From NCBI GenBank assembly GCA_028283725.1, contig JAPWKC010000002.1, positions 131,501-195,500 of the forward strand: a stretch of 64,000 nucleotides of DNA, read 5' to 3'. A program made the translations under genes and the position numbers. The notes under the pieces were generated by a model. That model did not search any database and had not been told where the DNA came from. It was given only the letters and a program-made list of their open reading frames with translations. Each line of letters opens with the position of its first letter. The stretch's first letter is position 1. Below, piece after piece: positions 46,507 to 55,300 of this stretch. The DNA is from Neorhizobium sp. GTDB taxonomy: Bacteria; Pseudomonadota; Alphaproteobacteria; Rhizobiales; Rhizobiaceae.

Positions 46507-47673
46507 TTGAGACCAGAAGTCGACAAGCTTGGCGTGGTGATCGCATTCATCGCAGGCGCAACGCTTCCGCTTGCGCCATTCGCCGTGCTGAAGCCGAACC
46601 GGATCCTTCAGGGCCAGGCGAAATCAATTCTCGAAGCGCTGCCGCCCTGGAGCGGATGGGCACTTGCAGCACTGATCCTCGCTGCGGTCGTGATCGCGCT
46701 CCTGCGAACGAAACCGTCGGTTCGGTTGATCGCCGCCGCGATCGTCCTGATCGCCATATTGACCGCCATCGGCCTGTCGGCGACATTCCTGACACCTGCG
46801 GGCAACACCTATGCCCGCGTCTCGCCCGCCTCCGGCTTCTGGCTGTTGCTTTTTTCCTTCGCGCTTCTTGCGGCAGACGCCATTGCCCGCCTGTCGCCAC
46901 CGCCATGGCTTCGCCTCGTGTTTCTCGCCGTCGCCGGCGTCGTGCTCGCGGTCTTTCTGATGTCGGGGCTCTGGAGCGGATTGTCGATCATGAAGGAGTT
47001 TTCCGGCAGGGCCGATGTGTTCTGGGCCGAGGCGACCAAGCATGTCATGCTGGCGCTCGGCTCGCTGGTTGCGGCAACCATTGTCGGCCTCCCGCTCGGC
47101 ATCGTCTGCCACCGCGTACCGGCCATGCGGGATGCCGTCCTCAACACGCTGAACCTCGTGCAGACCATTCCGTCCATCGCGCTGTTCGGCATCCTGATCG
47201 CCCCTCTTGCTTGGATCGCGGCAACAGTGCCGGGAGCAGCGGCAATCGGCATCCGCGGCATCGGCCTTGCCCCCGCCTTCGTCGCCCTCTTTCTCTATTC
47301 GCTCCTGCCGGTCGTCTCGAATACCGTCGTCGGCCTTGCCGGTGTGCCGCGCGATGCCAATGACGCGGCCCGCGGCATCGGCATGACGGACCGGCAGCGG
47401 CTCTTTCAGGTGGAATTGCCGCTGGCGCTTCCCGTCATCCTCACCGGTATCCGCATTGTCCTGGTGCAGAATATCGGTCTTGCGACGATCGCCGCGCTGA
47501 TCGGCGGCGGCGGCTTCGGTGTCTTCGTCTTTCAAGGCATCGGCCAGACGGCGATGGATCTCGTGCTCCTCGGCGCCGTGCCGACGGTGGCACTCGCCTT
47601 CGCCTCCGCCGTCATTCTGGACGCGCTCATCGACATGAATACGACAACCAACAGCAGGGTGGAACCGGCATGA
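46507..47673 (+). CDS. yehY: Compatible-solute ABC transporter permease, YehY-like
   Basis: Inner-membrane permease of 388 residues. An N-terminal half with about four extra membrane segments precedes the usual binding-protein-dependent permease domain (EAA-like loop DAARGIGMTDRQRLFQVELP near 300-320), as in E. coli YehY. The start is a TTG with AGGA 5 bases upstream; no ATG occurs before the first membrane segment. It overlaps the ATPase gene by 4 bases. The N-terminal extension is typical of this branch and not a fusion peculiar to this genome. Confidence 0.87.
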   Translation: MRPEVDKLGVVIAFIAGATLPLAPFAVLKPNRILQGQAKSILEALPPWSGWALAALILAAVVIALLRTKPSVRLIAAAIVLIAILTAIGLSATFLTPAGNTYARVSPASGFWLLLFSFALLAADAIARLSPPPWLRLVFLAVAGVVLAVFLMSGLWSGLSIMKEFSGRADVFWAEATKHVMLALGSLVAATIVGLPLGIVCHRVPAMRDAVLNTLNLVQTIPSIALFGILIAPLAWIAATVPGAAAIGIRGIGLAPAFVALFLYSLLPVVSNTVVGLAGVPRDANDAARGIGMTDRQRLFQVELPLALPVILTGIRIVLVQNIGLATIAALIGGGGFGVFVFQGIGQTAMDLVLLGAVPTVALAFASAVILDALIDMNTTTNSRVEPA

Positions 47674-48608
47674 TCGAGATCGACGGCATCACCAAGCGCT
47701 ATGGCGAGACAACCGTCGTCGACGCCGTCTCCCTGTGGATGGAGGCAGGCAGCATTACAGTCATCGTCGGCACGTCGGGGTCGGGAAAGACGACGCTGCT
47801 GCGGATGATCAACCGGCTGGTGGAGCCGACCTCCGGCACGATCCGCATCGATGGCGAGGATGCGAGCGCTATTCCTGGCCACGAACTGCGTCGGCGGATC
47901 GGCTACGCGATCCAGGGACACGGCCTTTTCCCGCACAGGACGGTAGGCGAAAACATTGCGACCGTGCCCGGCCTCGTCGGCTGGAGCAAGGAAAAGATCG
48001 ACGCGAAGGTGAGCGAGCTTCTCGAGCTTTTCCAGCTTGATCCGGCAACCTTTGCCGGCCGCTATCCGCACGAGCTCTCGGGCGGCCAGCAGCAGCGCGT
48101 CGGTGTCGCGCGGGCGCTTGCAGCAGAACCGAAGATCCTGCTGATGGACGAACCTTTCGGTGCCCTCGATCCGGTCATCCGCACCAAGGCGCAGCAGGAC
48201 CTTCTGGCGATCCAGAAAATGCTGAAGACGACGATCGTGCTCGTTACGCACGACATGGACGAGGCCTTCCACCTCGCCGACCGGATCGCGGTGATGGACA
48301 AGGGCAGAGTGCTGCAATATGCGCCGCCCGCCGACCTCGTCAAAAGGCCGGCGGCACCCTTTGTCGAAACCCTGATCGGCGATGCGGAACGCCCCTTCCG
48401 GTTGCTGGCCATCGCCAGCGTCGGCGACGCCGTCGAGCCGGGTACGGCGGATGGCGATCCTCTTTTGCCCGATATCAGCCAGCAGGATGCGCTTTCGGCG
48501 ATGATCTGGTCCGGCCACAAGGCCCTGCCCGTCATGTCGAAAGACGGCAAACTTCTCGGCAGGATCACGCTCGATGCCCTGATTGACCGCGCAGCGAGGC
48601 CTGCATGA
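47670..48608 (+). CDS. yehX: Compatible-solute ABC transporter ATPase with CBS-like tail, YehX-like
   Basis: ATPase of 312 residues. Walker A is GTSGSGKTT near 36, the signature LSGGQQQR near 136, Walker B ILLMDEP, and the switch histidine VTHDMDEA. After about 240 residues a short regulatory tail resembling part of a CBS domain (DALSAMIWSGHKALPVMSKDGKLLGRI, discontinuous conservation) follows; such domains sense ionic strength in OpuA. It overlaps both neighbours by 4 bases. All catalytic motifs are intact. Confidence 0.9.
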   Translation: MIEIDGITKRYGETTVVDAVSLWMEAGSITVIVGTSGSGKTTLLRMINRLVEPTSGTIRIDGEDASAIPGHELRRRIGYAIQGHGLFPHRTVGENIATVPGLVGWSKEKIDAKVSELLELFQLDPATFAGRYPHELSGGQQQRVGVARALAAEPKILLMDEPFGALDPVIRTKAQQDLLAIQKMLKTTIVLVTHDMDEAFHLADRIAVMDKGRVLQYAPPADLVKRPAAPFVETLIGDAERPFRLLAIASVGDAVEPGTADGDPLLPDISQQDALSAMIWSGHKALPVMSKDGKLLGRITLDALIDRAARPA

Positions 48609-49375
48609 GCGGATTGTCTTTCGGGCTCCCCGCCCTCCTGCGCTTCGCGCTCTTCGTGATCCTCGTCTTCTTTCTGCTCTCGCCGCAGAGTTTCGAACCG
48701 CTGCTCGCGCCTCTCGTTCAGCCCGGCGCACCGGCAATCTACAATCAGGGCAGCCTGCTCGACCTGACGCTTCAGCATCTTGCCACGGTCTTCGTCTCTA
48801 CCCTTGCCTCGATGGTGGTTGCGATATCGCTTGCCATCCTCGTGACGCGGCCTTTCGGCCGGGAGTTTCTGCCGCTCTCGCGCAGTCTGGTGAATATCGG
48901 CCAGACTTTCCCGCCCGTGGCCGTCCTTGCGCTCGCTGTGCCGGCCGTCGGCTTCGGCGAAACGCCGACGCTGATTGCGCTCTTTCTTTACGGGCTTCTG
49001 CCGATTTTCGAAAACACGCTGACGGCGCTGACCATCCTGCCGCGCAATGTGATGGAGGCGGCGCGCGGATCGGGCATGACCGATTTTCAGCGGCTTGTCC
49101 GCATCGAATTTCCGCTTGCCATGCCGATGATCGTCGGCGGCATCCGGCTGTCATTGGTCATCAATCTGGCAACGGCGACGATCGGCTCGACCGTTGCGGC
49201 AAAGACGCTTGGCGAGGTCATTATCGCCGGCCTGCAATCGAACAATCTGGCCTTTACCCTGCAAGGGGGCCTGATCGTGGGCGCGCTCGCCGTTCTTCTC
49301 TATGACAGCCTTCGCTTCATCGAAGCGCGTCTCTCCATCAGAAGCGGCGGGAGGCAACGCGCCGCAAGCGCCTGA
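48605..49375 (+). CDS. yehW: Compatible-solute ABC transporter permease, YehW-like
   Basis: Second permease of the system, 256 residues, with about six membrane segments. The EAA loop is MEAARGSGMTDFQRLVRIEF followed by PLAMP near 155-180. It overlaps the ATPase stop by 4 bases and ends just before a strong terminator. Together with YehY, YehX and OsmF it forms a complete importer. Confidence 0.9.
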   Translation: MSGLSFGLPALLRFALFVILVFFLLSPQSFEPLLAPLVQPGAPAIYNQGSLLDLTLQHLATVFVSTLASMVVAISLAILVTRPFGREFLPLSRSLVNIGQTFPPVAVLALAVPAVGFGETPTLIALFLYGLLPIFENTLTALTILPRNVMEAARGSGMTDFQRLVRIEFPLAMPMIVGGIRLSLVINLATATIGSTVAAKTLGEVIIAGLQSNNLAFTLQGGLIVGALAVLLYDSLRFIEARLSIRSGGRQRAASA

Positions 49376-49423
49376 CGTGGACCCGGACCCGACGCAGGTT
49401 TTTCCGCCGGCCGATCACCGATA

Positions 49424-49470
49424 ATGAAAAAGCCCCGGCACTGCCTGTTGCAATGCCGGGGCTTCTGTTT
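49424..49470. terminator. Bidirectional rho-independent terminator
   Basis: AAGCCCCGGCA pairs perfectly with TGCCGGGGCTT over a 13-base loop. A run of A on the left and T-rich CTGTTTT on the right allow it to end both the transporter operon (plus) and the convergent dehydrogenase operon (minus). Confidence 0.9.
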
Positions 49471-49489
49471 TCGATCTTAGACCGAAGCG

Positions 49490-50800
49490 TTAGTGCTTCT
49501 CGTCACGAACGGTCTTGACCTCGGCGGCCGAAACAGCCGGAGCCTTGTTGTGCCAGCCCTGACGCAGGAAGGTGGCAAGGGCTGCGACTTCCTCGTCGGA
49601 GAGCCGGTTGTCGTAACCCTGCATCCTGAGCTTCATCGGACGGTCAGCGGTGGACGGCAGTTCGGCACCGTGAAGGATGACGCTGATCAGGCCCTTCGGC
49701 GACTTGGCATCGACGAGCGAGTTGCCATCGAGAGCCGGGAAGGTCTCGCCGGCGCCACGGCCGTTGACGATATGGCAGGCCGCGCAGTTGTCGAGATAGA
49801 GACGCGGGCCGAGCTGCATATCCGGCTTCGCATCCGACAGCAGGGTTTCGGTCGGCGTGACCTCCACCTTTTCGGCGGTGGGAGCCGCACCCTTGCCGGC
49901 GCCGATCTTGCGCAGGTAGGTGGCGATCGCCATCGCATCGTCCTTGGTCAGATATTGCAGCGAGTCACGGATCGCGAGCGCCATTTCGCCGGTCGCGGTC
50001 GAGTGCGCGTTGCGGGCTGTCAGCAGGTAGGCGGCAACCTGTTCGGTCGTCCACTGCTGCGGACCGCTTGCCGGGCCACGCAGATCGGGGGCGGTAAAGC
50101 CATCGATCTCGCCGCCGGAGAGGAAGGCGGCATCCTTCTCGCTCGAGCCCGACGACATCATCATCAGGTTGCGCGGGCTGTGGCAGGCAGCGCAGTGACC
50201 TGCACCTTCGACCAGATAGGCACCGCGATTGAACACGGCGTCTTCACCCTGGACCGGCTTGTAGCCGGCATCGCCGAGCGCGAGCCAGTTCCAGGCTCTC
50301 AGACCAAAGCGCAGGTTGAACGGGAAGGACAATTTGGTTTCCGGCACCTGGGCCGAGACCGGCTGGACCTCCTTCATGAAGTAGTCGTAGAGCGCCACGA
50401 CATCTTCTTCCGAAAGCTTGCGATAGCTGTCGTAGGGCATCGCCGGATAGAGGTGATGGCCTTCCTTGTCGACGCCGTCATAGAGCGCCGCGCGGAAATC
50501 ACCCAGCGTCCAGTTGCCGATGCCGGTTTCCTTGTCGGGGGTGATGTTGGTCGTGTAGATCACGCCCATCGGGCTTGCGATGGCACGGCCGCCGGCAAAG
50601 GGCTTACCGCCCTCTGCCGTATGACAGGCCATACAGTCGGACGCCCGCATGACATATTCGCCGGCGCCCTTCGGCGGCTGATAATCGGCCGCAAGCTTGG
50701 TGACTGGGCCAGTGCGCTGGACCGGCACGAAGATGAAGGCGACAAGCGCCACGACGCCGAGAACGACGAGCGTTCCAATGATACGGAGAAAGGTTTTCAT
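49490..50800 (-). CDS. Three-heme cytochrome c subunit of a gluconate-dehydrogenase-type complex
   Basis: Membrane-anchored cytochrome subunit, 436 residues. A hydrophobic N-terminal segment (about 5-26) serves as signal anchor. Heme sites CMACH (56-60), CAACH (203-207) and CAACH (339-343) mark three domains. Unlike the cytochrome encoded at 18116, there is no C-terminal membrane segment. The ATG after GAGGAGAGAAACG is used instead of one five codons earlier. It is the last gene of the operon and takes electrons from the FAD subunit. Confidence 0.92.
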   Translation of the reverse strand: MKTFLRIIGTLVVLGVVALVAFIFVPVQRTGPVTKLAADYQPPKGAGEYVMRASDCMACHTAEGGKPFAGGRAIASPMGVIYTTNITPDKETGIGNWTLGDFRAALYDGVDKEGHHLYPAMPYDSYRKLSEEDVVALYDYFMKEVQPVSAQVPETKLSFPFNLRFGLRAWNWLALGDAGYKPVQGEDAVFNRGAYLVEGAGHCAACHSPRNLMMMSSGSSEKDAAFLSGGEIDGFTAPDLRGPASGPQQWTTEQVAAYLLTARNAHSTATGEMALAIRDSLQYLTKDDAMAIATYLRKIGAGKGAAPTAEKVEVTPTETLLSDAKPDMQLGPRLYLDNCAACHIVNGRGAGETFPALDGNSLVDAKSPKGLISVILHGAELPSTADRPMKLRMQGYDNRLSDEEVAALATFLRQGWHNKAPAVSAAEVKTVRDEKH

Positions 50801-50811
50801 CGTTTCTCTCC

Positions 50812-52581
50812 TCACACCAGCGGACGCGGGTTGGGCAGGTAATCCTTGCGGATATGATGGGCGGCCCAGTAAGCGAGCGCGCCGACCATGCCGGTCGGAT
50901 TGTACTGGGTGTTCTGCGGGAACGTGTTTGCCCCCATGACGAAGACGTTATGAGCATCCCAGGACTGAAGGTAACGGTTGAGAACCGAAGTCTTGGGATC
51001 CTCGCCGGTAACGGTGCCGCCGGTATTGTGCGTCGTCTGGTAGGGACGCACGTCGAACATGGCGCCTTCCTTCTTGAAGCCGGCCTGCGCGCTGGTGGGC
51101 TTCATCGAATCGACGATCGGCTTCATCTTGGTCTGCATGAAGTTGATCATCTTCAGGTCGTTCTGCTTCCAGTTGAACGTCATGCGCATCAACGGGCGGC
51201 CGTGACGATCCTTGTAGGTCGGATCGAGGTCGAGATAGTTGTCGCGGTAGGACATCAGCGACCCATGCGCGCCGATCGACATGGCGTGGCCGTACCATTC
51301 GCCGATCCCCTTCTTCCAGCCGGCACCCCAGCTTGGGACATCGCCCGGAAGCGGCATCGAGTGACCCGGCTGGCCGTTGGTCTGACCGGCACGCCAATAG
51401 GCGCCGCCGATGAAGCCTTCCTTGCCGAAGTCGATATTGTCGATGCCGTAATCGTCGATGCAGTAGCCGTTGGCGCCGGTACCGATGAACGGGTTGAAGT
51501 TCTCGTCCTTGAAGAACATCGTATAGCCGCCAAGCATCTGGTAGGCATAGTTACGGCCAACCACACCTTCGCCGGTGTTCGGGTCGTAAGGCTTGCCGAT
51601 GCCCGAAAGCAGCATCAGGTGAACGTTGTTCAGCGCAAATGCCGTCAGGATGACCATATCGGCCGGCTGGAAGACTTCTTCGCCGGTGGTGAGGTCGATA
51701 TAGGTGACGCCGGTCGCGGTCTTGCCATCGGGCGCCATCTCGACGCGCATCACTTCAGCCTGAACGCGGTACTCGAAGTTCTTCTTGCGCTTCAGCGCAT
51801 CGATGATCGCCGTCTGCGGCGAAGACTTCGAATAGTTGTAGCAGCCGTAGCGTTCGCAGAAACCACAGTGGTTACAAGGGCCCATCTGCATGTTGTATTC
51901 GTTCACATAGTCCTTGGAGGCAATGCCGCCGGGGGACGGGAACGGATGACAGCCATTGGCCTTGGCCGCGTCGCGGAATTTTACGCCGTCCCAGGTCGAG
52001 GGCATCGGCGGCATCGGGTAGTTTTCCGAACGCGGTGCCTCGAACGGGTTGCCGCCTTCGACGATCTTGCCACCAACATTGCCGGCCTGACCGGAAATGC
52101 CGGCGACCTTCTCGAAGCGGGTAAAATGCGGCTCGAGTTCCTCGTAGCTCATCGGATAGTCCTGGATCTGCATCCCTTCCGGAATGATACCAGCGCCGAA
52201 CTTTTCGGTCGCATAGGACTTCAGACGATATTCGGACAGCATCGGGCGCCAGTTGAGGCCGTTCCAGTGCGTGCCTGCGCCGCCGACGCCGGTGCCGAGC
52301 AGGAAGGTGCCGAGGCTGCGATAGGGCAGCGCCGTCTCATCCAGCGAGCGACGGATGGAGACCGTCGTGTTGCGCGGCTTTTCCATCATGCCGTAGCGGA
52401 TGCCGTATTTCAGCTCGTCGATCATGTTCGGGTACTGGAAGTCCGGTACCGTCGCCTGATCGTGGCCGCGCTCGAGCGCCAGGATTTCGAGACCTTCGTT
52501 GGCGAGTTCCATACCCAGGATCGCGCCTGTCCAGCCGAAACCGACGAGAACGACGTTCTTCTTCTTTTCTGTGCGTGCCAT
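50812..52581 (-). CDS. GMC-family FAD dehydrogenase large subunit, gluconate 2-dehydrogenase type
   Basis: FAD subunit of 589 residues oxidising an aldonate or polyol in the periplasm and passing electrons to the cytochrome. FAD motif VLVGFGWTGAI is at the N-terminus. The Cys cluster CNHCGFCERYGC near 240-250 probably ligates an iron-sulfur cluster as in related bacterial dehydrogenases. The GMC C-terminal domain contains QTTHNTGGTV and MGANTFPQN. It is full length, unlike the frameshifted paralogue at 19525. It lacks a signal peptide and should leave the cell with the Tat-targeted small subunit. Confidence 0.92.
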   Translation of the reverse strand: MARTEKKKNVVLVGFGWTGAILGMELANEGLEILALERGHDQATVPDFQYPNMIDELKYGIRYGMMEKPRNTTVSIRRSLDETALPYRSLGTFLLGTGVGGAGTHWNGLNWRPMLSEYRLKSYATEKFGAGIIPEGMQIQDYPMSYEELEPHFTRFEKVAGISGQAGNVGGKIVEGGNPFEAPRSENYPMPPMPSTWDGVKFRDAAKANGCHPFPSPGGIASKDYVNEYNMQMGPCNHCGFCERYGCYNYSKSSPQTAIIDALKRKKNFEYRVQAEVMRVEMAPDGKTATGVTYIDLTTGEEVFQPADMVILTAFALNNVHLMLLSGIGKPYDPNTGEGVVGRNYAYQMLGGYTMFFKDENFNPFIGTGANGYCIDDYGIDNIDFGKEGFIGGAYWRAGQTNGQPGHSMPLPGDVPSWGAGWKKGIGEWYGHAMSIGAHGSLMSYRDNYLDLDPTYKDRHGRPLMRMTFNWKQNDLKMINFMQTKMKPIVDSMKPTSAQAGFKKEGAMFDVRPYQTTHNTGGTVTGEDPKTSVLNRYLQSWDAHNVFVMGANTFPQNTQYNPTGMVGALAYWAAHHIRKDYLPNPRPLV

Positions 52582-52586
52582 GGTGC

Positions 52587-53288
52587 TTAGCCTCTTTCGC
52601 CGGAGATGGAGACGGGGCCGAGCGGATACTTGACGTTATGCTTGCCAACCCATTCCTTGTAGGAGCCGCGGGCGCCCGGAAATCCGATATATTTCCAGGC
52701 CGCCATGCCATGATTGCCGCCATACATCGGATCGGCGAAATAGCCTTCCTTGGTATTGCCGAGCAGGATGGTGAAGAACTCGCGCAGTTCCGGCTTGATC
52801 TTCATCTCGTTCTTCTGGAGCGACGTCAGCGCCTTGTCCTGCGTGGCCGGGTCGAGCTCGGCAAAGATCTTGCCGTGGGTCGCCTTGCACCAGTCGTCGA
52901 AGAGCGGGATCGCCTGCTGGTAGATTTCAAGAGGCGCGAGCGGTGTCTGCCAGCCGCGCAGAGGGTCGGCTGAGGCATCCCAGGGACCGGCCATGTACCA
53001 GTCTGCCGCCTTGCCGTAATCGCCGGCAAGCTGCTTGTCGATGAATACGGGAACGCGGGTCTCGATCGCGCCGGGGCCATCGCCTTCCGACGGGATCAAA
53101 CGTGCAACCGCTGCCATGAGGAAGGCCCACTCAGTGGGCTTAAGACAGTCTGGCTTGTAATCGGCAAGCGGCGCCGGCGCAGGTGCCGCATCCGCCGTGG
53201 CTGGCGCAACGATGCCGACAACAGCCGCACTCGCCGCCGACGCCTTCAGAAAGGTTCGACGGGACGGTAGGCCCGGTAGGTCTCTCAT
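52587..53288 (-). CDS. Gluconate 2-dehydrogenase subunit 3 family protein (Tat signal)
   Basis: Small subunit of 233 residues. The twin-arginine signal SRRTFLKASAASAAVVG is near residue 9, and the body belongs to the gluconate 2-dehydrogenase subunit 3 family (CLKPTEWAFLMAAVARLIPS). The start has AAAGGAGAACATC upstream; an in-frame extension of 15 residues is discarded since it would bury the Tat motif. It is the first gene of the operon and likely chaperones and exports the FAD subunit. Confidence 0.9.
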   Translation of the reverse strand: MRDLPGLPSRRTFLKASAASAAVVGIVAPATADAAPAPAPLADYKPDCLKPTEWAFLMAAVARLIPSEGDGPGAIETRVPVFIDKQLAGDYGKAADWYMAGPWDASADPLRGWQTPLAPLEIYQQAIPLFDDWCKATHGKIFAELDPATQDKALTSLQKNEMKIKPELREFFTILLGNTKEGYFADPMYGGNHGMAAWKYIGFPGARGSYKEWVGKHNVKYPLGPVSISGERG

Positions 53289-53732
53289 GATGTTCTCCTT
53301 TGGACGCGGGATAGGGAACCGCGTTTTGCGCATGCACGCCCGCCCCCGGGCGCGACATTTCGGCCTGCGACATAATGGCCATCCCGTCTAAAGGCGCATT
53401 GGAAGGCAAGTGCAAGATGAAAAGTGCAAAAAATGGTTCGGCGAGGCAAAAGCATGCTCATTTTTTGCACATGTGTAAATTATTTCCCCCATAAGTGATA
53501 TTAATATGATTGACATGTCACCTATGCGTGCAATTCCACGGCAATGACGTATTTGCGCAAGTCACTGCCGGTCTGGCGCATGCGCCCGATGATTCTCAAC
53601 TTCGGCTGTGGCAATGACAAAAGGTGACAGATCGTCAACAAACGCATCGTTGCAACTGGCCCGGCGAGCCTCTATCTCGGAGCCAACAAGTTTGCGGACA
53701 GAGGCTCCGCGACAGGCATGAGGCAAACGACG
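53289..53732. other. Divergent promoter region between dehydrogenase operon and monooxygenase gene
   Basis: No gene is supported. The region is AT-rich between 53410 and 53530 and carries the repeats at 53410-53478. A plausible sigma-70 -35 TTGACA occurs near 53510 on the plus strand. Otherwise nothing is recognisable. Confidence 0.5.
53410..53478. promoter_or_regulatory. Repeated GTGCAA operator-like elements
   Basis: GTGCAAAAAATG (53424-53435) and CATTTTTTGCAC (53459-53470) are a perfect 12-bp inverted repeat separated by 23 bases. A third related copy GTGCAAGATGA begins at 53410 in direct orientation. Overlapping the right arm, TTGCACATGTGTAA (53465-53478) is palindromic at 12 of 14 positions. 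This looks like a cooperative operator of the dehydrogenase operon start at 53288. Confidence 0.55.
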
Positions 53733-54755
53733 ATGAAAAAAATCGGCTTTCTCTCCTTCGGGCACTGGACACCTTCTCCGCAGTCGGAAACCCGCTCGGC
53801 CGGCGACACGCTCCTGCAATCGATCGATCTGGCCGTGGCCGCCGAAGAACTCGGGGCCGACGGTGCCTACTTTCGCGTGCATCACTTTGCACGGCAGCTT
53901 GCTTCGCCCTTTCCGCTTCTGGCAGCAGTCGGCGCGCGGACGAGCAAGATCGAGATCGGCACCGGCGTCATCGACATGCGCTACGAGAACCCGCTCTACA
54001 TGGCGGAAGATGCCGGCTCTGCCGACCTCATCTCGAAGGGCCGTCTGCAGCTCGGCATCAGCCGTGGGTCGCCGGAACAGGTGATCGACGGTTGGCGCCA
54101 TTTCGGCTACCAGCCGCCCGAAGGTGGCACCGATGCGGATATGGGCCGCCGCCATGCGGAAGTGTTCCTCGACGTCCTGCGCGGTCAGGGCTTTGCCAAG
54201 CCCAATCCACGTCCGATGTTCCCCAATCCTCCCGGCCTTTTGCGCCTCGAACCCTTCTCCGAAGGTCTTCGCGAACGCATCTGGTGGGGGGCAGGCTCGA
54301 ACGCGACGGCAGTCTGGGCCGCCGAGAAGGGCATGAACCTGCAGAGCTCCACGCTGAAGGACGATGAAACAGGCGAGCCATTCCATATTCAGCAGGCAAA
54401 GCAGATCCGCGCCTATCGCGAGGCCTGGAAGGCCGCCGGCCATGAGCGTACGCCGCGTGTCTCTGTCAGCCGCAGCGTGTTTGCCCTGATGGACGCCCGC
54501 GACCGCGCCTATTTCGGCCGTGGCGGCAAGGAAGAGGATTCCGTCGGTTTCATCGACGAGAATACCCGTGCCATCTTCGGTCGCGGCTACGCCGCAGAAC
54601 CGGAAGCCCTGATCAAGCAGCTGGCGGAAGACGAAGCCGTTGCCGAAGCCGATACGCTTCTGCTCACCGTGCCCAACCAGCTCGGCGTCGATTATAACGT
54701 CCATGTCATTGAATCGATCTTGAAACACGTCGCGCCCGCGCTTGGCTGGCGCTGA
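53733..54755 (+). CDS. LLM-class flavin-dependent monooxygenase
   Basis: Luciferase-like monooxygenase, 340 residues, cytoplasmic. The N-terminus KKIGFLSFGHW and the stretch GADGAYFRVHHFARQ near 50-65 are typical of the LLM class, with a TIM-barrel pattern throughout and SRGSPEQVI in the middle. Two ATGs are five codons apart; the second has GAGG 9 bases upstream and is preferred. It is divergent from the dehydrogenase operon across a repeat-rich promoter. The substrate is unknown; it is not RutA-like. Confidence 0.87.
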   Translation: MKKIGFLSFGHWTPSPQSETRSAGDTLLQSIDLAVAAEELGADGAYFRVHHFARQLASPFPLLAAVGARTSKIEIGTGVIDMRYENPLYMAEDAGSADLISKGRLQLGISRGSPEQVIDGWRHFGYQPPEGGTDADMGRRHAEVFLDVLRGQGFAKPNPRPMFPNPPGLLRLEPFSEGLRERIWWGAGSNATAVWAAEKGMNLQSSTLKDDETGEPFHIQQAKQIRAYREAWKAAGHERTPRVSVSRSVFALMDARDRAYFGRGGKEEDSVGFIDENTRAIFGRGYAAEPEALIKQLAEDEAVAEADTLLLTVPNQLGVDYNVHVIESILKHVAPALGWR

Positions 54756-54813
54756 TCGCTGCATAAGTTGGAGGTTTCAACTCTCCGGCGCTCTGCCTTT
54801 TGAGGCTTTGCGG

Positions 54814-55071
54814 TTAAACGGGATCGGTCGAAAGGCCGGTCCCGTTTGCAGCGTCACCCCTCAGCTCGCCATGCGTCTTCAAGATCGAAGCCAGAAGAAC
54901 CTCGTCGTCCTTGACGCCGAGCTGATAGAAGCGAATCACCATGGCGGCCAGGCGTTCGGCGGAGGGATCGTGCCGCGATGTGCCCGCCATCCACCGTGCA
55001 ACTTCATAGACACGGCCGAGACGATCGAGTTCTTCCGGATGCAACGGCTCTCCGACGAAAGCATAACCCAT
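54814..55071 (-). CDS. Small hypothetical helical protein
   Basis: An 85-residue cytoplasmic protein I do not recognise. It is predicted mostly helical (LHPEELDRLGRVYEVARW, ERLAAMVIRFYQLGV), soluble and acidic to neutral. The ATG is chosen because GGAAGGG lies 7 bases upstream; a TTG eight codons earlier is the alternative. A hairpin (AAACGGGA with TCCCGTTT, 54816-54847) overlaps its last codons and may end the transcript. It converges with the monooxygenase gene. Confidence 0.6.
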   Translation of the reverse strand: MGYAFVGEPLHPEELDRLGRVYEVARWMAGTSRHDPSAERLAAMVIRFYQLGVKDDEVLLASILKTHGELRGDAANGTGLSTDPV

Positions 55072-55300
55072 GTTGGCGCCCTTCCCAAAGCTCAATATAA
55101 GCTATGTCTAATTTAGGCTGTTTTTGACACACGTCAAAGTGGCGACCGATTCGTGCTTAACGGCGGGATAATTGCCCGCACCATCAGGTGTGCTATCTGC
55201 GGGCAGAATCGCCGCCAGACACCTGGACGCCACGCAAGGGCGCCGTGCGGAACGCCGCCGCCACTCGTGCCACGCATCAGATGCCGGCGATCTGGGCCGA

